A DNA stretch of 18,654 bases from a bacterium (GCA_022844575.1 JALHLL010000040.1:1-18654); one strand, 5' to 3'; numbered from the stretch's first letter, positions 1 to 8,468 are shown. A program made the numbers and translations. Notes: generated by a model from the sequence alone, not told the origin.

Positions 1-1
1 G

Positions 2-1027
2 GTCGGTGAGCGCGGCGGTAGATTAAGAGTAGCCAACCATCTGTCATCATTGGCACAAATCTCTGTTGCCTATCCGGAAGAGGAGATACAACAAACATTA
101 AGAGAGTTGTTTGCAGCTTATACCATTGCTTTCCCTGTTGTAATATTACTTTCCATGTTAGGCGGATGGTTATTGGCTCGGTTTTCATTAAAACCGGTCG
201 ATAAAATTATTACTGCTGCACATGATATCACAGCACACAACCTTAGCCACCGTCTGCCGATGCCTTCTTCGAATGATGAAATAGCGAGATTGACGGCAAC
301 GCTTAATGAAATGATTGAACGTTTGCAGGATTCGTTCGAGCAGATACGACGCTTTACATCCGACGTTTCGCATGAACTTCGTACTCCTCTTGCCATTTTA
401 ATGGGCGAGATGGAATTGGCTCTACGCAGTCCAAAATCAGCAGGACAATACATTGATACGATTACGAGTGCATTGGAGGAGGTGACACGATTATCGAAAG
501 TTGTTCAGAGTTTACTGGATATTTCGAGAGCTGAAACCGGGCAGGTGAAAATTAACTTTTTACCGGTTAACCTCAGTGCTACAATTAATGATATTGCTGA
601 GGATATGCAGATTCTGGCTGAAGAAAAAGGGATTAAACTAGATAGTATAGTAGAGGACAATATCACGATTTATGCTGATGATGTTCGTATTCATCAACTT
701 CTGATAAATATTATTGATAATTCTATTAAGTACAATAAACCCAAGGGGTCAGTTCTTGTTAGGATGCAAGGCGAGGATGGATACGCTACCATTAGAGTAA
801 GCGATACCGGTGTAGGAATTCCAAAAGAAAGTTTAGAACATATCTTTGAAAGATTCTACCGTGTAGATCAGGCGCGCTCCAGAGAAGTAGAAGGTACAGG
901 TTTGGGTCTTGCCATTGTTGAGTGGATAGTCGAAGCTCATAATGGTGAGATTTCCGTCGAGAGCGATTTCGGCAAAGGAACTGTATTCACCATCCGATTG
1001 CCCTTTGTTCAACCCAAAGAGGCATAG
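2..1027 (+). CDS. Sensor histidine kinase, C-terminal part (5' end outside window)
   Basis: This is the membrane-bound sensor kinase of a two-component system; it autophosphorylates on His and passes phosphate to a response regulator, probably encoded just upstream of the window. The reading frame is open back to the first bases, so the TTG at 50 is not the true start and the sensor region is missing. In order it shows a transmembrane helix (about nt 113-181), a HAMP linker, a HisKA H-box (SHELRTPL, phospho-acceptor His codon at 371-373) and a HATPase_c domain. The ATPase domain has an N-box (IDNSIKYNKP), a G1 box (DTGVGIP, from 803), an F-box (FERFYR) and a G2 box (GTGLGLAI, from 893). All catalytic motifs are intact. 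The architecture resembles CusS-like or heavy-metal sensor kinases, but the ligand cannot be read from this part. ileS begins 89 nt downstream with no clear terminator between them. Confidence 0.95.
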   Translation, partial: VGERGGRLRVANHLSSLAQISVAYPEEEIQQTLRELFAAYTIAFPVVILLSMLGGWLLARFSLKPVDKIITAAHDITAHNLSHRLPMPSSNDEIARLTATLNEMIERLQDSFEQIRRFTSDVSHELRTPLAILMGEMELALRSPKSAGQYIDTITSALEEVTRLSKVVQSLLDISRAETGQVKINFLPVNLSATINDIAEDMQILAEEKGIKLDSIVEDNITIYADDVRIHQLLINIIDNSIKYNKPKGSVLVRMQGEDGYATIRVSDTGVGIPKESLEHIFERFYRVDQARSREVEGTGLGLAIVEWIVEAHNGEISVESDFGKGTVFTIRLPFVQPKEA

Positions 1028-1116
1028 AATAAATGCTTACGACAACATCATAGCATAAATGTTATCTGAAAAACGGCTATTTTTGTGTCTTTTCCTGACA
1101 ATCACTCAATTTTTAC

Positions 1117-4100
1117 ATGTACAAACAGTTCGCCGATAGGATTGATTATCCAGCCCTTGAAAAAGAAATACTTACCTTCTGGCAGGATAATGACATATTC
1201 CATAAATCTTTGGAAAATAGAGAGAATGCTCCTTGGTTTTCATTCTATGAAGGACCGCCGACAGTAAATGGCAATCCCGGGGTTCATCACTTGATGGCTC
1301 GTGCCTTAAAAGACATGATTTGTCGTTATAAGACGATGACAGGTCACTATGTACGGCGACAAGCAGGTTGGGATACCCATGGCTTACCTGTGGAAATAGA
1401 AATGGAGAAAAGATTAGGATTAAAACAAAAATCCGATATCGAAGTAATGGGTATCAGTAAATTCAATAAAGCATGTAAGGAATTTGTTTACTCCAATATT
1501 GAAGCAAGTTCCGGCTGGAGAACCTTTACCGATAGAATGGGATATTGGGTTGATCTTGATTCGGCATATATAACATGTACCAATGACTATATAGAATCTG
1601 TTTGGTGGGCTCTTTCTCAATATTTTAACAAAGGGTTAATATACAAGGGCTATAAAGTAATACCTCAAAGTCCTACTATTGAAACCCCTTTATCTTCTCA
1701 TGAATTATCGCAGAACTATAAAGAAGTTAAAGATGCAAATACGTACTTGCAATTACGTATTCTTGAATCGCCTGTTCGAGATGTTCAGAATGCCCATATT
1801 TTAGTGTGGACAACTACCCCATGGACTTTGTTTGCAAATGTTGCATTAGCCGTTGGTGAAAATATACCGTATGTTTTGGTTGAAAATATACGTGAAATAA
1901 ATGGTGAAAAAGTGCCGTTTCGTTGCGTTCTCGCCGAGTCGCGTTTATCAGTTCTTGATGGTGAATATAGCGTATTAGCTACTTTTTCAGGTAAGGAATT
2001 GTTAGGTAGTTCTTATGAGAAGATTTGGGAATATTGCCCTATTGATGCTGAAAAGTATCCGAATGCTTTAAAGATACTTGCTGGAGATTTCGTTTCGACG
2101 GGTGATGGTACAGGTGTTGTCCATATTGCTCCGGCTTTTGGTGTTGATGACTTTGAAATGGCTAAAAAGTACAAATTGCCAATGTTGCAACCTGTAACGC
2201 CGAATGGACATTTTACCGATGAAGTCGGTGAATTTGCAGGCAGAGCGATTAAAAATTTCAAGTATGCCGATAGGGAAGAACAGGGTGCTGATAGGGACTT
2301 AGTTCGCACCTTAAAGCAGAATAATAAGATTTACAGAAACTCCTTCGATTATGTACATAGCTATCCGCATTGCTGGAGAACTGATAATCCTATAATGTAT
2401 TATGCGCGAGATTCATGGTTTATAAAATCGCCTGAGTATCGCGATGATATGATTGCACTGAATAAGACCATAACATGGCAACCGCCCGAAATAGGCACAG
2501 GGCGATTCGGAAATTGGTTAGATGAGGTAAAAGAATGGTCTCTTTCACGTGACAGATATTGGGGAACGCCATTACCTATATGGGTAAGCGAGGACGGGAA
2601 AGATATGTTTGCTGTAGGTTCAATACAAGAACTTATGGAGGGTGAATATGAAGTTCGCGAGGGCGTTTTTGTTCCGGTAAATGAGAGTGGTGAAGAGATT
2701 GATTTGCATCGTCCATTTGTTGATAGAATTGTTTTTAGAAAAAATGGAAAAACGTATAGGCGTGTGCAGGAAGTTGTGGATGTTTGGTTTGATTCGGGAT
2801 GTGTACCTTTTGCCCAAATGCACTATCCTTTTGAGAACAAAGAAATTTTTGAAAAAAGTTTTCCTGCCGACTTTATTGCTGAAGGCATTGACCAGACAAG
2901 AGGTTGGTTTTATACACTGCATAATATTGCCTCGGCAATTTTCAATAAGCCCGCTTACAAGGGAATTATTGTTAATGAGCTGATATTAGATAAAAACGGT
3001 CAGAAAATGTCTAAATCGAAAGGAAATACCGTAAATCCTTTTGATTTGATGGATAATTACGGAGCAGATGCGGCGCGTTGGTATTTTATGACGAATAATC
3101 CGCCATGGAGACCGACTCTTTTTAATATTGAAGATTTGAAAACAACGGTTATATCCGATTTTTTCAGAACATTTACACAGTCTTATAATTTCTTTGCACT
3201 CTATGCGAATATTGATGGCTTTACAGGTGAAGAAGATATTATTGATCTGGAAAAAAGACCGGAAATTGACCGTTGGATAATTTCCAAACTTAATTCCTTG
3301 GTTAAAGACTATCGGGACCTTGTAGAAGAATTCGATGTTTTCCGTGCTACGAGAATGATACAAGATTATATCCGCGATGAAGTATCGAATTGGTATGTAC
3401 GTCGTAATAGACGCAGGTTCTGGAAGGGCGAAAAGGATATGGATAAAACTGCTGCATATCAAACTTTAAGAGAAATTCTCTTAAATCTTTGTTATATGGC
3501 AGCTCCGACAATTCCTTTCCTTTCTGAAGAGTTGTATCGCAATTTACGCTCGGAAAATATGCCGGAGTCCGTACATTTATGTGATATGCCGAATGTCAAT
3601 ACATCAGCTATTGATAATGATCTGGAAAGAAGAATGTCGCATGCACAAACGATTGTTTTTCTCGCTCGTTCATTACGCGAGAAGGCGAAAATCAAAACTC
3701 GCCAACCTCTTCGCAGAATTTTAGTTCCGGTATTGAATCCGCAACAAAGAAGAGATATACAATTAGTTTCCGATATTATTCTTGAAGAATTAAATGTCAA
3801 AATGATTGAATATATCTCGGACGATAGCGGTATCGTTCAGAGAAGTGTTAAGCCGAACTTCAAAACATTGGGCAAAAAATTCGGTAAAGAAACACAAACT
3901 ATTGCCAATGAAATAAGAACAATACAAAAGGCACAACTGAAGTCGCTTTTACAAGGAGAAAATATTCTACTCAGTGTCAATAATATCGAAGTGGAAATTG
4001 CCCCGGATGACGTGGAAATAGTGAGTGAAGATATTGAGGGTTGGCTCGTTGCATCGCAAGGTAGTGTAACTGTTGCGCTCGATACGGAGCTTGATGAAGA

Positions 4101-4365
4101 GCTCATTGCCGAAGGATTTGCACGCGAATTTGTCAGCAAAATTCAAAATGCGCGTAAACAGTCGGGGTTCAGTATTACTGATCGAATAGTAATTCGTCTG
4201 GAATGTGCTGATTCCGTATGGAATATTATAGAAAAATCGAATAACTACATTTGTTCGGAAACTTTAGCCGTAGAGATTACAAGAATGAATGATATGAATG
4301 ATAATGCTATTTCTATGGAGATAGATGATGTCATGTTAAGCTTACAATTGACAATTCTTAATTAA
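1117..4365 (+). CDS. ileS: Isoleucyl-tRNA synthetase, type 2
   Basis: Class I aminoacyl-tRNA synthetase that charges tRNA-Ile with isoleucine in the cytoplasm. The full length of 1082 residues is usual for the type 2 form. The HIGH signature appears as GVHH (residues 55-58) within GPPTVNGNPGVHH. The KMSKS loop is exact (630-634, in GQKMSKSKGN). The CP1 editing domain is recognisable by WTTTPW (231-236) and GTGVVHIAPAFG (about 331-342). An anticodon-binding domain follows (EVSNWYVRRNRRRFW). The C-terminus matches the extra domain of type 2 enzymes and lacks the Cys zinc finger of type 1. The ATG at 1117 is chosen because MYKQFADRIDYPALEKEIL is a normal family N-terminus. A Bacteroidota-type -7 box (TATTTTTG, 1078-1085) lies upstream, without a convincing -33 partner. 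It leads an operon with the DksA/TraR gene (28 nt gap) and lspA. Confidence 0.98.
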   Translation: MYKQFADRIDYPALEKEILTFWQDNDIFHKSLENRENAPWFSFYEGPPTVNGNPGVHHLMARALKDMICRYKTMTGHYVRRQAGWDTHGLPVEIEMEKRLGLKQKSDIEVMGISKFNKACKEFVYSNIEASSGWRTFTDRMGYWVDLDSAYITCTNDYIESVWWALSQYFNKGLIYKGYKVIPQSPTIETPLSSHELSQNYKEVKDANTYLQLRILESPVRDVQNAHILVWTTTPWTLFANVALAVGENIPYVLVENIREINGEKVPFRCVLAESRLSVLDGEYSVLATFSGKELLGSSYEKIWEYCPIDAEKYPNALKILAGDFVSTGDGTGVVHIAPAFGVDDFEMAKKYKLPMLQPVTPNGHFTDEVGEFAGRAIKNFKYADREEQGADRDLVRTLKQNNKIYRNSFDYVHSYPHCWRTDNPIMYYARDSWFIKSPEYRDDMIALNKTITWQPPEIGTGRFGNWLDEVKEWSLSRDRYWGTPLPIWVSEDGKDMFAVGSIQELMEGEYEVREGVFVPVNESGEEIDLHRPFVDRIVFRKNGKTYRRVQEVVDVWFDSGCVPFAQMHYPFENKEIFEKSFPADFIAEGIDQTRGWFYTLHNIASAIFNKPAYKGIIVNELILDKNGQKMSKSKGNTVNPFDLMDNYGADAARWYFMTNNPPWRPTLFNIEDLKTTVISDFFRTFTQSYNFFALYANIDGFTGEEDIIDLEKRPEIDRWIISKLNSLVKDYRDLVEEFDVFRATRMIQDYIRDEVSNWYVRRNRRRFWKGEKDMDKTAAYQTLREILLNLCYMAAPTIPFLSEELYRNLRSENMPESVHLCDMPNVNTSAIDNDLERRMSHAQTIVFLARSLREKAKIKTRQPLRRILVPVLNPQQRRDIQLVSDIILEELNVKMIEYISDDSGIVQRSVKPNFKTLGKKFGKETQTIANEIRTIQKAQLKSLLQGENILLSVNNIEVEIAPDDVEIVSEDIEGWLVASQGSVTVALDTELDEELIAEGFAREFVSKIQNARKQSGFSITDRIVIRLECADSVWNIIEKSNNYICSETLAVEITRMNDMNDNAISMEIDDVMLSLQLTILN

Positions 4366-4393
4366 TAAATATATTTTTTACAACGGAGAAACC

Positions 4394-4867
4394 ATGAGTA
4401 ATACTGTGAGTCGTGATGAAGAACTCATGAACGAAAAAGGACCCAAAACCTATATTACGGTACGATATTCTGATGAAGAACTTGAACAATTCCGTGCGAT
4501 AATTATACGTGAACGCACAAACTCTATTGATGAATTACGAATGCTCAAAGATCGTTTAGAAGACCTGACAAGTGCAGACCGTGCGGAAGACAGTATGGTA
4601 TATTCTATGCACATGGGTGAGCAAGGTTCGGAGCAAATCGAAAAAGAAAAAACGTATCAACAAATTAATCGCGTAAATGATTATCTACAAAAATTGGATG
4701 ATGCTATAGAGCGTATCAATAACAAAACATACGGAATATGTAAAGAGTGCGGAATATTGATTGCAAAGGAACGTTTACTTGCCGTACCGATTACTACTCA
4801 ATCGGCATCTTATAAAATACATAAACGTTGTCCGGAGGATGGAATTGATAGAATCGTCGGTCGTTGA
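4394..4867 (+). CDS. DksA/TraR-family zinc-finger-like protein
   Basis: A 157-residue protein of the DksA/TraR family, whose members bind RNA polymerase through the secondary channel or have related stress roles. An acidic, helical N-terminal region (about 25-110, probable coiled coil) precedes a C-terminal zinc-finger motif. The first Cys pair is present (C116 and C119 in YGICKECG), followed by the family-typical IAKERLLAVP. The second Cys pair, expected at 137 and 140, is replaced by Ser and Tyr. His143 and Cys146 lie nearby and might substitute as ligands. Similar degenerate fingers are known in Bacteroidota homologues. The ribosome binding site GGAG sits just before the ATG at 4394. The gene lies between ileS and lspA and overlaps the likely lspA start, so the three are probably co-transcribed. 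Whether it acts like DksA with ppGpp cannot be decided from sequence. Confidence 0.9.
   Translation: MSNTVSRDEELMNEKGPKTYITVRYSDEELEQFRAIIIRERTNSIDELRMLKDRLEDLTSADRAEDSMVYSMHMGEQGSEQIEKEKTYQQINRVNDYLQKLDDAIERINNKTYGICKECGILIAKERLLAVPITTQSASYKIHKRCPEDGIDRIVGR
4834..4838 (+). promoter_or_regulatory. Internal Shine-Dalgarno GGAGG for lspA
   Basis: GGAGG lies inside the end of the DksA/TraR gene. It directly abuts the ATG at 4839, which is too close for good use, but it is 6 nt from an in-frame TTG at 4845. It points to lspA translation starting within the upstream gene, coupled to its termination at 4867. Confidence 0.45.
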
Positions 4868-5564
4868 TTCACAAGAAAAGTCGGTGCATAAAGTAGCTGC
4901 ACCCTCCATGACAATCTATTTTGTTGTGGCGGCTTTTTTAATTTCTGCTGACCAGTTAACAAAAATTCTTGTAAAAGGATTTAATCTTTTTGGTTTTCAG
5001 CATGAAGGAATGTGGCTGGGGCAATCGTTTCCTTTTATTGGCGATACTGTACGAATTACATTCGTAGAAAATCCGGGTATGGCTTTCGGAATACAATTCG
5101 GCTTCGGAAAAATATTTCTCACATTGTTTTCCTTAATCGCCGGAAGTGCGCTTTTGTGGTATTTATCTAAATTGGGAAACTTTAAAACTTCCGTTAAAAT
5201 AGGTATTACATTATTGATTGCCGGAGCATTGGGAAATTTTATTGACCGTTGTTTTTACGGCGTATTATATGGTGAGCAAAGTTTATTCTTCGGTTATGTG
5301 GTTGATTTTATTCAGGTGGATATTCCTGATATAAATTGGTTCGGGGCTACTTATACACATTGGCCTGTTTTCAATATTGCGGATTCATGCGTCAGTTGCG
5401 GAATGGTACTATTATTAGTAGTGAATAAATATCTACCATCTCTCTCTGAAATAAAAAGTAATGGTATCGAGATGAGTAAACATGATTCGCAAAATGTAGA
5501 AACAATTCAAGAAGATTCGGAAGATGAATCATCGAAAAATAAAGACGAGATATATAACGGATAA
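4839..5564 (+). CDS. lspA: Lipoprotein signal peptidase (signal peptidase II)
   Basis: Inner-membrane aspartyl protease that cuts signal peptides of prolipoproteins before the lipidated Cys. Numbered from the ATG at 4839 (241 residues), the family motifs are all present: D38 in SADQLTK, N78 in VENPGMAFG, catalytic D136 in GALGNFIDR and catalytic D182 in FNIADS. Four hydrophobic membrane segments are visible (about 24-38, 91-109, 121-135, 178-196). The charged Asp/Glu/Ser tail after residue 200 is longer than in E. coli. The start is uncertain: ATG 4839 overlaps the upstream gene by 29 nt, TTG 4845 has the best-spaced GGAGG, and ATG 4908 gives the most canonical N-terminus but has no ribosome binding site. 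The frame is open further upstream to 4761, but those residues overlap the DksA/TraR zinc-finger region. Likely substrates include the two META lipoproteins encoded at 6781-9772. It is the last gene of the ileS unit. Confidence 0.95.
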   Translation: MELIESSVVDSQEKSVHKVAAPSMTIYFVVAAFLISADQLTKILVKGFNLFGFQHEGMWLGQSFPFIGDTVRITFVENPGMAFGIQFGFGKIFLTLFSLIAGSALLWYLSKLGNFKTSVKIGITLLIAGALGNFIDRCFYGVLYGEQSLFFGYVVDFIQVDIPDINWFGATYTHWPVFNIADSCVSCGMVLLLVVNKYLPSLSEIKSNGIEMSKHDSQNVETIQEDSEDESSKNKDEIYNG

Positions 5565-5582
5565 GATGTATTTTGTATCGTG

Positions 5583-5611
5583 AAAAAAAGCGCATTTATT
5601 GCGCTTTTTTT
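5583..5611 (+). terminator. Intrinsic terminator after lspA
   Basis: A perfect 12-bp stem (5583-5594 with 5600-5611) with a 5-nt loop. The core is AGCGCA/TGCGCT and the T-run ends at 5611. The 5' arm begins with seven A's, so it would also stop transcription from the other strand. It closes the ileS - DksA/TraR - lspA unit and implies a separate promoter for the next gene. Confidence 0.9.
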
Positions 5612-5664
5612 GTATAAAATATACGATTACGCAATGATTAATTATTATGGAAGCATGAAAAAGA

Positions 5665-6726
5665 ATGGAAAAAGACAATTATCCGAGACATATAGAACAT
5701 GTATTTAACTTTACCATTCCACCCGGACAAGGTATAGAGCGAATTGATGTGTACCTTACAAGGGTGATTCCACATGCTACAAGAAATAAAGTACAAGAAG
5801 CCATTGATGCAGGTGTTGTTTTGGTAAATGGCAAAAGCGTAAAAAATTCACGAAAAATATTACCGGGTGATTGTATTGAATGTACGATACTAAAACCACC
5901 ACCGATTGTTCTTGTACCTGAAGAAATTCCTCTGAATATAGCGCACGAAGATGAGAGAGTGATTGTTATTAACAAACCTGCCGGAATGGTTGTACACCCG
6001 GGCTTTGGTAATAGATACGGAACATTGGTAAATGCTCTTTTATATCATCTTGGTATTCGTGAAAACATTCCTTTGGAATTGGATGAACATCAGGATGAAA
6101 ACAATGAGGATGAGGATTTATCAATTGGATTTCAAACTGACTCTATACGTCCGGGTATAGTCCATAGAATTGACAAAGATACAAGCGGATTATTAGTTGT
6201 TGCAAAAGATGTTGCGGCATTATCATACTTGGCTAAACAGTTTCGTGACAGAACGGCAGAAAGAGAATATTATGCTCTTGTGTGGGGTATCGTAAAGGAA
6301 GATAAAGGAGAAGTAAAGACGAATATAATACGTTCGCATAGGGATAGGAAAGTTTTTATAGCGACGGAAAAAGATATAGGTAAATCCGCACACACAACCT
6401 ATACTGTTCTAGAGCGTTTTGATTTTGCAACGTTATTACGACTTAAATTATGGACTGGGAGAACACATCAAATTAGGGTGCATTGTTCTTCAATCGGTCA
6501 TCCGTTAATTAGCGATGCAGCATATGGCGGAGGGGTAATTGCTTATTCAGGAATAAAAACAAATGCACTAAAAAGTAAAGCGGAAAAACTTTTACAGATA
6601 ATTACGCGTCAGGCATTACATGCTAAAACATTGGGTTTTTCCCACCCCGATAATGAAAGCAAAATGACATTCGATTCTGTATTACCTGATGATTTTCTTT
6701 CGGCAATGGAATTTTGTCGAAAATAA
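5665..6726 (+). CDS. rluD: RluA/RluD-family 23S rRNA pseudouridine synthase
   Basis: Converts specific uridines in rRNA to pseudouridine; RluD-type enzymes modify helix 69 of 23S rRNA. The 353 residues comprise an N-terminal S4 RNA-binding domain (about 22-85, with VLVNGKSVK) and a catalytic domain. The catalytic Asp is D170 in the family motif RPGIVHRIDKDTSGLLVVAK. Other landmarks are INKPAGMVVHPG (102-113) and the later GRTHQIRVH and HPLISDAAYGG. An acidic, low-complexity insertion (about 137-160, rich in Asp/Glu) separates the two halves of the catalytic domain; I treat it as a lineage-specific loop. The ATG at 5665 fits the S4 domain; an ATG at 5655 is in another frame. The ribosome binding site is weak (AAAAAG). 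The gene is probably monocistronic: it follows a strong terminator and faces a convergent gene. The RluD assignment, as against RluC or RluA, is by overall similarity. Confidence 0.92.
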   Translation: MEKDNYPRHIEHVFNFTIPPGQGIERIDVYLTRVIPHATRNKVQEAIDAGVVLVNGKSVKNSRKILPGDCIECTILKPPPIVLVPEEIPLNIAHEDERVIVINKPAGMVVHPGFGNRYGTLVNALLYHLGIRENIPLELDEHQDENNEDEDLSIGFQTDSIRPGIVHRIDKDTSGLLVVAKDVAALSYLAKQFRDRTAEREYYALVWGIVKEDKGEVKTNIIRSHRDRKVFIATEKDIGKSAHTTYTVLERFDFATLLRLKLWTGRTHQIRVHCSSIGHPLISDAAYGGGVIAYSGIKTNALKSKAEKLLQIITRQALHAKTLGFSHPDNESKMTFDSVLPDDFLSAMEFCRK

Positions 6727-6754
6727 AAAAGGGATAACGTAATAGCGTTATCCC
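6725..6754 (-). terminator. Intrinsic terminator for the META lipoprotein gene (- strand)
   Basis: A perfect 9-bp stem (GGGATAACG at 6731-6739 with CGTTATCCC at 6746-6754) and a 6-nt loop. Read on the - strand it is followed by six T's (6730 down to 6725) and starts 26 nt after the META gene stop. The T-run falls on the rluD stop codon (6724-6726). There is no T-run on the + strand, so it is asymmetric, though the hairpin may still protect the rluD mRNA end. Confidence 0.85.
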
Positions 6755-6780
6755 TCGGAAGTCCAATATTAAAAACTTAA

Positions 6781-8076
6781 TTAGAGCTTTAACTTAAGTT
6801 CAGCAAGTTCTTGTCCTTGATAACGAACTATTGCTTTCATTGCAGTTAACTGAGAGCCTGAAGTTGTAACCCTTGCACGCAATTGATCTAATGAAATAGC
6901 AACTTCTCCTTGACTTATAATACTGCTTGTATTCGGCGAACCATTACCAACTAAATCAATAATAATTGTTGCCGGGTCTGTCACATCAAATTCAAATTTA
7001 GAATATGCACTGATATAAAAATCGTCGGTTTGACCATTATAAGTATATTTCAAAAGAATTCTTCCATTGCCCAAATTCTCATCGAATTTTAAATCCGTAA
7101 TCGTTGTGATAGGGTATGTATCGGCAGGTACACCCGTAGAAGGTGTTTCTTGTAACGGAATATCAAGTAATATTGTCGGGTTCACCTTCAAAATGATTTT
7201 CCTTGCACTTAAAGTGGGTAAGGAACTCCATATTGTAAGTTTAGAGCCATAATCACTATATTCAAATTTACCTGCATGCTGAAAGAATTGTAAAAAGGCA
7301 TCAGCAGTATTTTGATTTTCACATGGAGTTTTGAATACGGTATTTACATTAGTGAGATACATTTCCGTTGCATCTTTATTGAGAAAGAAACCGACTTCTC
7401 CACTATTGCAAATTGCTGTAATATTGGCAGTATTCTTACTTGGGTTAAACTTGATAGTACATTTTTCAGAACCGGGTAACAATTCAATTGCATCACCATT
7501 CTCGAAGGCATACAAAGTATATGTATGTTGTTCAATCAGTTTTGCACGATATTCATATTCACCTTCATTGGAGTTGTTTGCGCGCATGAATACTAATGTA
7601 CAATTTCCTGATCCGGGTGCTTCCGGTGTATAGTTAATACGCAATTCTTTTTCTGAGGCATTATAACTAACAGCGTTTCGAATGCCTGCAATAAACTCAA
7701 CGTCTAATTTTCCACCGCCACAAAAAGCATCGCTTACTATAAGGTCGGAAAAGCTAATATAGCCGACTTTTTCAGATTTTACAATCGCGCCAAAGTTATT
7801 ACATATTGCTTGACCGGAAACTTTAGTATCGGATGCAAAACCGAGAGTAATGATGTCATCCTGGGGTACAGTTAGAACCTCGCCCTTATCTTTTTTCTCA
7901 ATAAGCGTTAAACGCCAAACGGTACCGACGAGTTTTTCCACCGGAAGATTATTACCTTCATCGAGAGGGACTTCATCTATAGGCTTTTCCCAAGGATTGA
8001 GCCCAGATTCGCGGCAAGATTGAATCGCAGTGCCAATGACTAAAGCGAATACTAAAAATAACAGTTTTCTTTTCAT
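6781..8076 (-). CDS. META-domain (HslJ-like) lipoprotein, downstream paralogue
   Basis: A predicted lipoprotein of 431 residues. The N-terminus has a hydrophobic signal and a lipobox-like AIQSC (lipidation site Cys21; Gln at -2 is unusual). A META domain follows (about 48-150) with KLVGTVWRL, SGQAICNNFG and a second Cys at 119. A second, weaker META-like copy (about 180-285) keeps the same Cys-Asn (223-224) and Cys (252) marks and ends in YSDYGSKLTIWSS. The C-terminal region (about 300-431) is beta-rich and I do not recognise it. META domains occur in E. coli HslJ and in many periplasmic or surface lipoproteins; their biochemical role is poorly defined. It is clearly paralogous to the gene at 8471-9772 over its whole length. 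Its start has an AGGA 8 nt upstream, and a terminator follows its stop. It may be co-expressed with the sigma/anti-sigma pair upstream, but the 394-nt gap leaves room for its own promoter. Confidence 0.88.
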   Translation of the reverse strand: MKRKLLFLVFALVIGTAIQSCRESGLNPWEKPIDEVPLDEGNNLPVEKLVGTVWRLTLIEKKDKGEVLTVPQDDIITLGFASDTKVSGQAICNNFGAIVKSEKVGYISFSDLIVSDAFCGGGKLDVEFIAGIRNAVSYNASEKELRINYTPEAPGSGNCTLVFMRANNSNEGEYEYRAKLIEQHTYTLYAFENGDAIELLPGSEKCTIKFNPSKNTANITAICNSGEVGFFLNKDATEMYLTNVNTVFKTPCENQNTADAFLQFFQHAGKFEYSDYGSKLTIWSSLPTLSARKIILKVNPTILLDIPLQETPSTGVPADTYPITTITDLKFDENLGNGRILLKYTYNGQTDDFYISAYSKFEFDVTDPATIIIDLVGNGSPNTSSIISQGEVAISLDQLRARVTTSGSQLTAMKAIVRYQGQELAELKLKL

Positions 8077-8110
8077 TTTGGTGATCCTAAAATTTGTTGA
8101 ACGAAATTAA

Positions 8111-8141
8111 TAATTAACTCAATACTTATCTAAGAAGTCAA
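8111..8141 (-). promoter_or_regulatory. Possible promoter for the downstream META gene
   Basis: On the - strand, TTGACT (8136-8141) and TAATTA (8111-8116) are 19 nt apart, 35 nt upstream of the ATG at 8076. The spacing is slightly long and AT-rich DNA gives such matches by chance, so this is weak. Confidence 0.25.
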
Positions 8142-8439
8142 TCAGATTCAAGACAATGCTTCAGTATCTGCAGTATTCCGGTAAAACATTTTTCTTTACT
8201 TATACCAACGGAACCATAAGTTTTCGGTTGCAACCTATATATCGATTTGATAATGTGTTGCGTTGGTAAATCTGTCTTCCTACTTATGATAGATTGATCA
8301 TACTTACAAGAGATTAACATGTACTTGAGTAACTTAATGCATAATTCAAATTGCCTTTTTAGGACAATACTCTGTCACTATACCTTAAAAAAACATTCGG
8401 TACATAAAAAGAAACTTATATCACTAACTAAGCTAAAGG

Positions 8440-8468
8440 AAAAACTTCACTCTAAAGTCATTAAGAGT
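8440..8468 (-). terminator. Weak terminator-like hairpin after the upstream META gene
   Basis: On the - strand, ACTCT (8464-8468) can pair with AGAGT (8449-8453), with two more A-T pairs possible after a mismatch. Four bases later there is a run of five T's (8444-8440). It starts just past the stop codon at 8471. The short AT-rich stem makes it at best an inefficient terminator, so readthrough to the next META gene is possible. Confidence 0.3.

Noticed and set aside
50..52. TTG at 50 as start of the histidine kinase
   Set aside because: The frame is open upstream to the first bases of the window, and a sensor kinase needs a preceding transmembrane and sensor region.
1028..1116. Terminator between the histidine kinase and ileS
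   Set aside because: ATGCT/AGCAT and AAAAA/TTTTT pairings exist, but the stems are short and the loops long or AT-only; not convincing.
3492..3800. Antisense open frames within ileS, such as this one, and similar frames in other genes
   Set aside because: They are reverse-strand shadows of conserved coding sequence with no start signals or family motifs.
4761..4838. LspA start at 4761
   Set aside because: The extra 26 residues lie wholly within the DksA/TraR zinc-finger coding region and do not resemble any LspA N-terminus.
6740..6745. Repeat structure at 6731-6754 as part of a CRISPR or mobile element end
   Set aside because: It is a single hairpin with a T-run on the - strand, fully explained as a terminator; no further copies were seen.
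8138..8320. 60-codon - strand frame between the META genes
   Set aside because: It has no ribosome binding site, no recognisable motif and a Cys/Lys/Ile-rich composition typical of chance frames in AT-rich DNA.
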